Assembly (NCBI GenBank): GCA_009392775.1
Contig: VFFT01000107.1
Coordinates: forward strand, 1 to 7,648
Direction of reading: 5' to 3'
Length of the DNA stretch: 7,648 nt
From: SAR202 cluster bacterium
GTDB taxonomy: Bacteria > Chloroflexota > Dehalococcoidia > UBA3495
Shown here: piece after piece, positions 6,209 through 7,648 of the stretch
Position numbering within the stretch: position 1 is the stretch's first letter
Layout of the letters: every line of letters begins with the position of its first letter
The notes under the pieces: model-generated
The model's database searches: none
What the model saw: the letters and a program-made list of their open reading frames with translations, nothing else
Told to the model about the DNA's origin: nothing
Program-made: the position numbers and the translations under genes

Positions 6209-6784
6209 ATGACGACTGCAGTTACGACGGGTTCCGGGGTGTCGGAGAGACTAGAAGCCCTTGGGATCATGAGTCCAGTGGATCCAGATGCAGAAAATAA
6301 ATGGAAAGCAGCTCCTAGGATAGATACTATCGCGGGGAAGTGTGGCGGGTTTCTGGCCAATAAGAAGGCCAATGCAGAAGTATTGCTTAAAGATGTAAAG
6401 GATCTTATGCAGGAAAGATACGGTCTGGGTGAAGGAATAATGATAGATAAATATATCTATTCAAGGCCTGCTTCAGAAGAGATTATTGAATCACTAGCGA
6501 CTGACTGTGATTTTGTTGTCACGGCTATTGCTGATTGAGGCTCTTGCACATCATGCTGTATGCATGATGCTATGGAGTTGGAGATCAGGGGGATTCCCAC
6601 CGTAGTTATATGCACCAACCCGTTTCTCAATTCTGCAGGAGTTCATGCTAGGACATATGGTCGTAGTGGATTCAAACCTGTTGGTATACCTCATCCATTG
6701 GGAGGAATCACTCCAGAAGCGGTGAAAGACAGGGCGGAATCACTTATTGAAGGAATAGTAGAAGCCTTAACGGAAAAGGAATAA
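6209..6784 (+). CDS. UGSC-family selenoprotein, with TGA 6536-6538 read as selenocysteine (Sec110)
   Basis: One 191-aa protein is interrupted by a single in-frame TGA (6536-6538). Reading it as selenocysteine gives ...VVTAIAD-U-GSCTSCCMHDAMELE..., with U110, C113, C116 and C117. The UGSC motif defines a (seleno)protein family known from marine metagenome surveys, whose other members carry Cys at the Sec position. Upstream, DTIAGKCGGFLANKKANAE (39-57) fits the family's N-terminal half; downstream, GIPTVVICTNPF and the C-terminal helix complete it. Both halves share one frame. The second ATG (6560) has no SD and lies inside the hairpin, so the distal half is not a separate gene. U-x-x-C resembles a redox CxxC pair, so a thiol/selenol redox or substrate-reducing role is likely; the reaction is unknown. 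A nonsense mutation or pseudogene is possible but poorly supported. A SECIS-like hairpin follows the TGA (see the separate entry). Confidence 0.9.
6539..6579 (+). promoter_or_regulatory. Bacterial SECIS-like stem-loop directing Sec insertion at TGA 6536-6538
   Basis: The upper stem CATCATGC (6549-6556) pairs perfectly with GCATGATG (6562-6569) around the 5-nt loop TGTAT (6557-6561). A lower stem pairs 6539-6543 with 6575-6579 (three Watson-Crick pairs and two G-U) across a 5x5 internal loop. The apical loop begins 18 nt after the TGA and has G at its second position, in line with the bacterial SECIS pattern (loop about 16-37 nt downstream, G among the first loop bases). The element is fully inside coding sequence. 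Confidence 0.8.
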
Positions 6785-6822
6785 AAAGATTCATTGGTGT
6801 TAGTATGCACTAGGAGTAGAGT

Positions 6823-7281
6823 ATGGACGCAATAGGGGTATCACATATAGCTATTTGTGTACGTGATCTCGAACAGTCCCTAGCGTTCTATAGGGATATT
6901 CTAGGTATGCGTGTCACATTTGATGAGGTACAAGATACAACTACTGGAGGACTTCCCTACACCTATAGACATGATAGAAAAACAAGACGGACGGTTCATA
7001 TCAGGTATGGGGAAGGTAGAACTACCCCTTCTTTGGTATTGACTAGTCATCCTGGTGAAGAATCTGATGGAGATCCGATTAGGCTTGATCAGGTGGGCAT
7101 AAGCCATTTGTCATTTACAGTGAAAGATTTGACGTCCCTTACCCAGGAACTATTGGATAAAGGGGTTAAATTTGCTGGACCTGTAGATTCGTTTAAAAAT
7201 AGCCATGGTGAGGTCAGTAGTATATTTGTATTTGACCCGGACGGTATTCTAGTCCAGTTTGATAATGGCGGTAGCGCCTGA
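6823..7281 (+). CDS. VOC-superfamily protein (glyoxalase/bleomycin-resistance/dioxygenase fold)
   Basis: A complete 152-aa protein with two beta-alpha-beta-beta-beta modules: the first opens with GVSHIAICVRDLEQSLAFYRDILGM (5-29), the second with VGISHLSFTVKDLTSL (91-106) and ends in FVFDPDGILVQF (135-146). Likely metal ligands are H8 and H95 at the module starts. The position usually filled by a C-terminal Glu ligand holds Gln145. Members of this fold include glyoxalase I, extradiol dioxygenases, methylmalonyl-CoA epimerase and resistance proteins; which applies cannot be settled here. ATG 6823 follows AGGAG (6812-6816) with 6-nt spacing and lies 38 bp after the selenoprotein stop. The short gap to the downstream amidohydrolase (29 bp) supports one operon. 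Its stop is TGA, but no Sec context follows it. Confidence 0.9.
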   Translation: MDAIGVSHIAICVRDLEQSLAFYRDILGMRVTFDEVQDTTTGGLPYTYRHDRKTRRTVHIRYGEGRTTPSLVLTSHPGEESDGDPIRLDQVGISHLSFTVKDLTSLTQELLDKGVKFAGPVDSFKNSHGEVSSIFVFDPDGILVQFDNGGSA

Positions 7282-7310
7282 TCACTATTTTTTAATATGG
7301 AGGAATTGTT

Positions 7311-7648
7311 ATGCCATTTGGAGGCAACGATTGGCTAGCCCTTACTGAAGAACCGGTTATTGAACCAGATCTTCCAATATGTGACCCTCATCATCATTTT
7401 TGGGATCGTAGACCAGAGAGAATCCCGTATCATAGGTATTTGCTACATGAGTTAGCTGCCGATATAAACGGTGGGCACAATGTTCGCTCGACCGTTTTTA
7501 TCGAAGCTAGATCGATGTACAGGGCAGATGGTCCGGATGAATTAAAACCTGTTGGAGAAGTTGAGTTTGTTCAAGGATTGGCTGCTGCTAGTGCTAGTGG
7601 TTTATATGGGTCAGGTCGTGCCGCAGCGTCAATCATAGGTCACGCTAA
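7311..7648 (+). CDS. Amidohydrolase (amidohydrolase_2 / COG3618-like), N-terminal part, runs off right edge
   Basis: The first 112 residues of a TIM-barrel metal-dependent hydrolase. ICDPHHHFWD (23-32) holds the H-x-H metal motif (H27, H29), followed by STVFIEAR and the family-typical VEFVQGLAAASASGLYG ... SIIGHA near the window edge. ATG 7311 follows GGAGG (7299-7303) with 7-nt spacing. It is the fourth gene of the rightward cluster, 29 bp after the VOC gene, so it is probably cotranscribed with the selenoprotein. It is a paralogue of the gene at the left edge: both begin MPFGGNDWL and the first 14 coding bases are identical, but the synonymous sites elsewhere have diverged, so the duplication is old. 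The substrate is unknown; hydrolysis of a lactone, amide or carboxylated ring compound is typical of the family. Confidence 0.9.
   Translation, partial: MPFGGNDWLALTEEPVIEPDLPICDPHHHFWDRRPERIPYHRYLLHELAADINGGHNVRSTVFIEARSMYRADGPDELKPVGEVEFVQGLAAASASGLYGSGRAAASIIGHA

Noticed and set aside
6209..6538. Truncated pseudogene or two separate genes (6209-6538 and 6560-6784)
   Set aside because: Both parts share one frame, the second ATG has no SD and lies within the hairpin, and the junction forms the known UGSC motif followed by a SECIS-like stem.
7279..7310. TGA of the VOC gene as a second selenocysteine codon
   Set aside because: The VOC fold is complete before it, the readthrough would enter an unrelated frame of the amidohydrolase gene, and no hairpin of SECIS type follows.

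Overview
The window looks like a gene-dense, moderately AT-rich bacterial chromosome segment. Spacers are short, Shine-Dalgarno (SD) sequences are mostly strong (AGGAGG type), and no mobile elements, RNA genes or CRISPR arrays were seen. The gene mix (COG3618-type amidohydrolase paralogues, a CoA-ester hydratase, a metallo-beta-lactamase-fold hydrolase, a VOC protein and a UGSC-type selenoprotein) suits an uncultivated marine or soil heterotroph. SAR202/Dehalococcoidia-like Chloroflexota is my best guess, but no phylogenetic marker is present, so this is a weak inference.

Layout: (1) Positions 1-205, minus strand: N-terminus of an amidohydrolase running off the left edge. (2) 313-2190, plus: complete ABC-F ATPase, convergent with and overlapping (2187-3041, minus) an alpha/beta hydrolase. 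(3) 3207-4019, plus: enoyl-CoA hydratase/isomerase family protein, followed by a perfect 36-bp palindrome (4042-4077) that serves as a bidirectional terminator against (4) 4095-4937, minus: an MBL-fold hydrolase starting at TTG. (5) From a good sigma70-like promoter at 5083-5111, a rightward operon: a 345-aa conserved protein of unknown function (5162-6199), a UGSC-family selenoprotein (6209-6784), a VOC-superfamily protein (6823-7281) and a second amidohydrolase (7311 to beyond the right edge).

The main discovery is the selenoprotein. Two apparently separate ORFs (6209-6538 and 6560-6784) are in the same frame, separated only by a TGA at 6536-6538. The junction reads ...TAIAD-U-GSCTSCCMHD..., the defining motif of the UGSC (seleno)protein family. 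Just after the TGA lies a hairpin with a perfect 8-bp upper stem, a 5-nt loop with G at its second position, and a supporting lower stem, as expected of a bacterial SECIS element. A standard annotation would miss this and call two fragments or a pseudogene.

The selenoprotein is translationally coupled to the 345-aa Cys-containing protein, and a VOC protein and amidohydrolase follow. I infer a small redox/catabolic module of unknown substrate. The amidohydrolases at the two window edges are paralogues, with 51 of the first 68 residues identical, so the window is bracketed by an expanded enzyme family. No selenium machinery (selA, selB, selC, selD) is visible here and must lie elsewhere in the genome.
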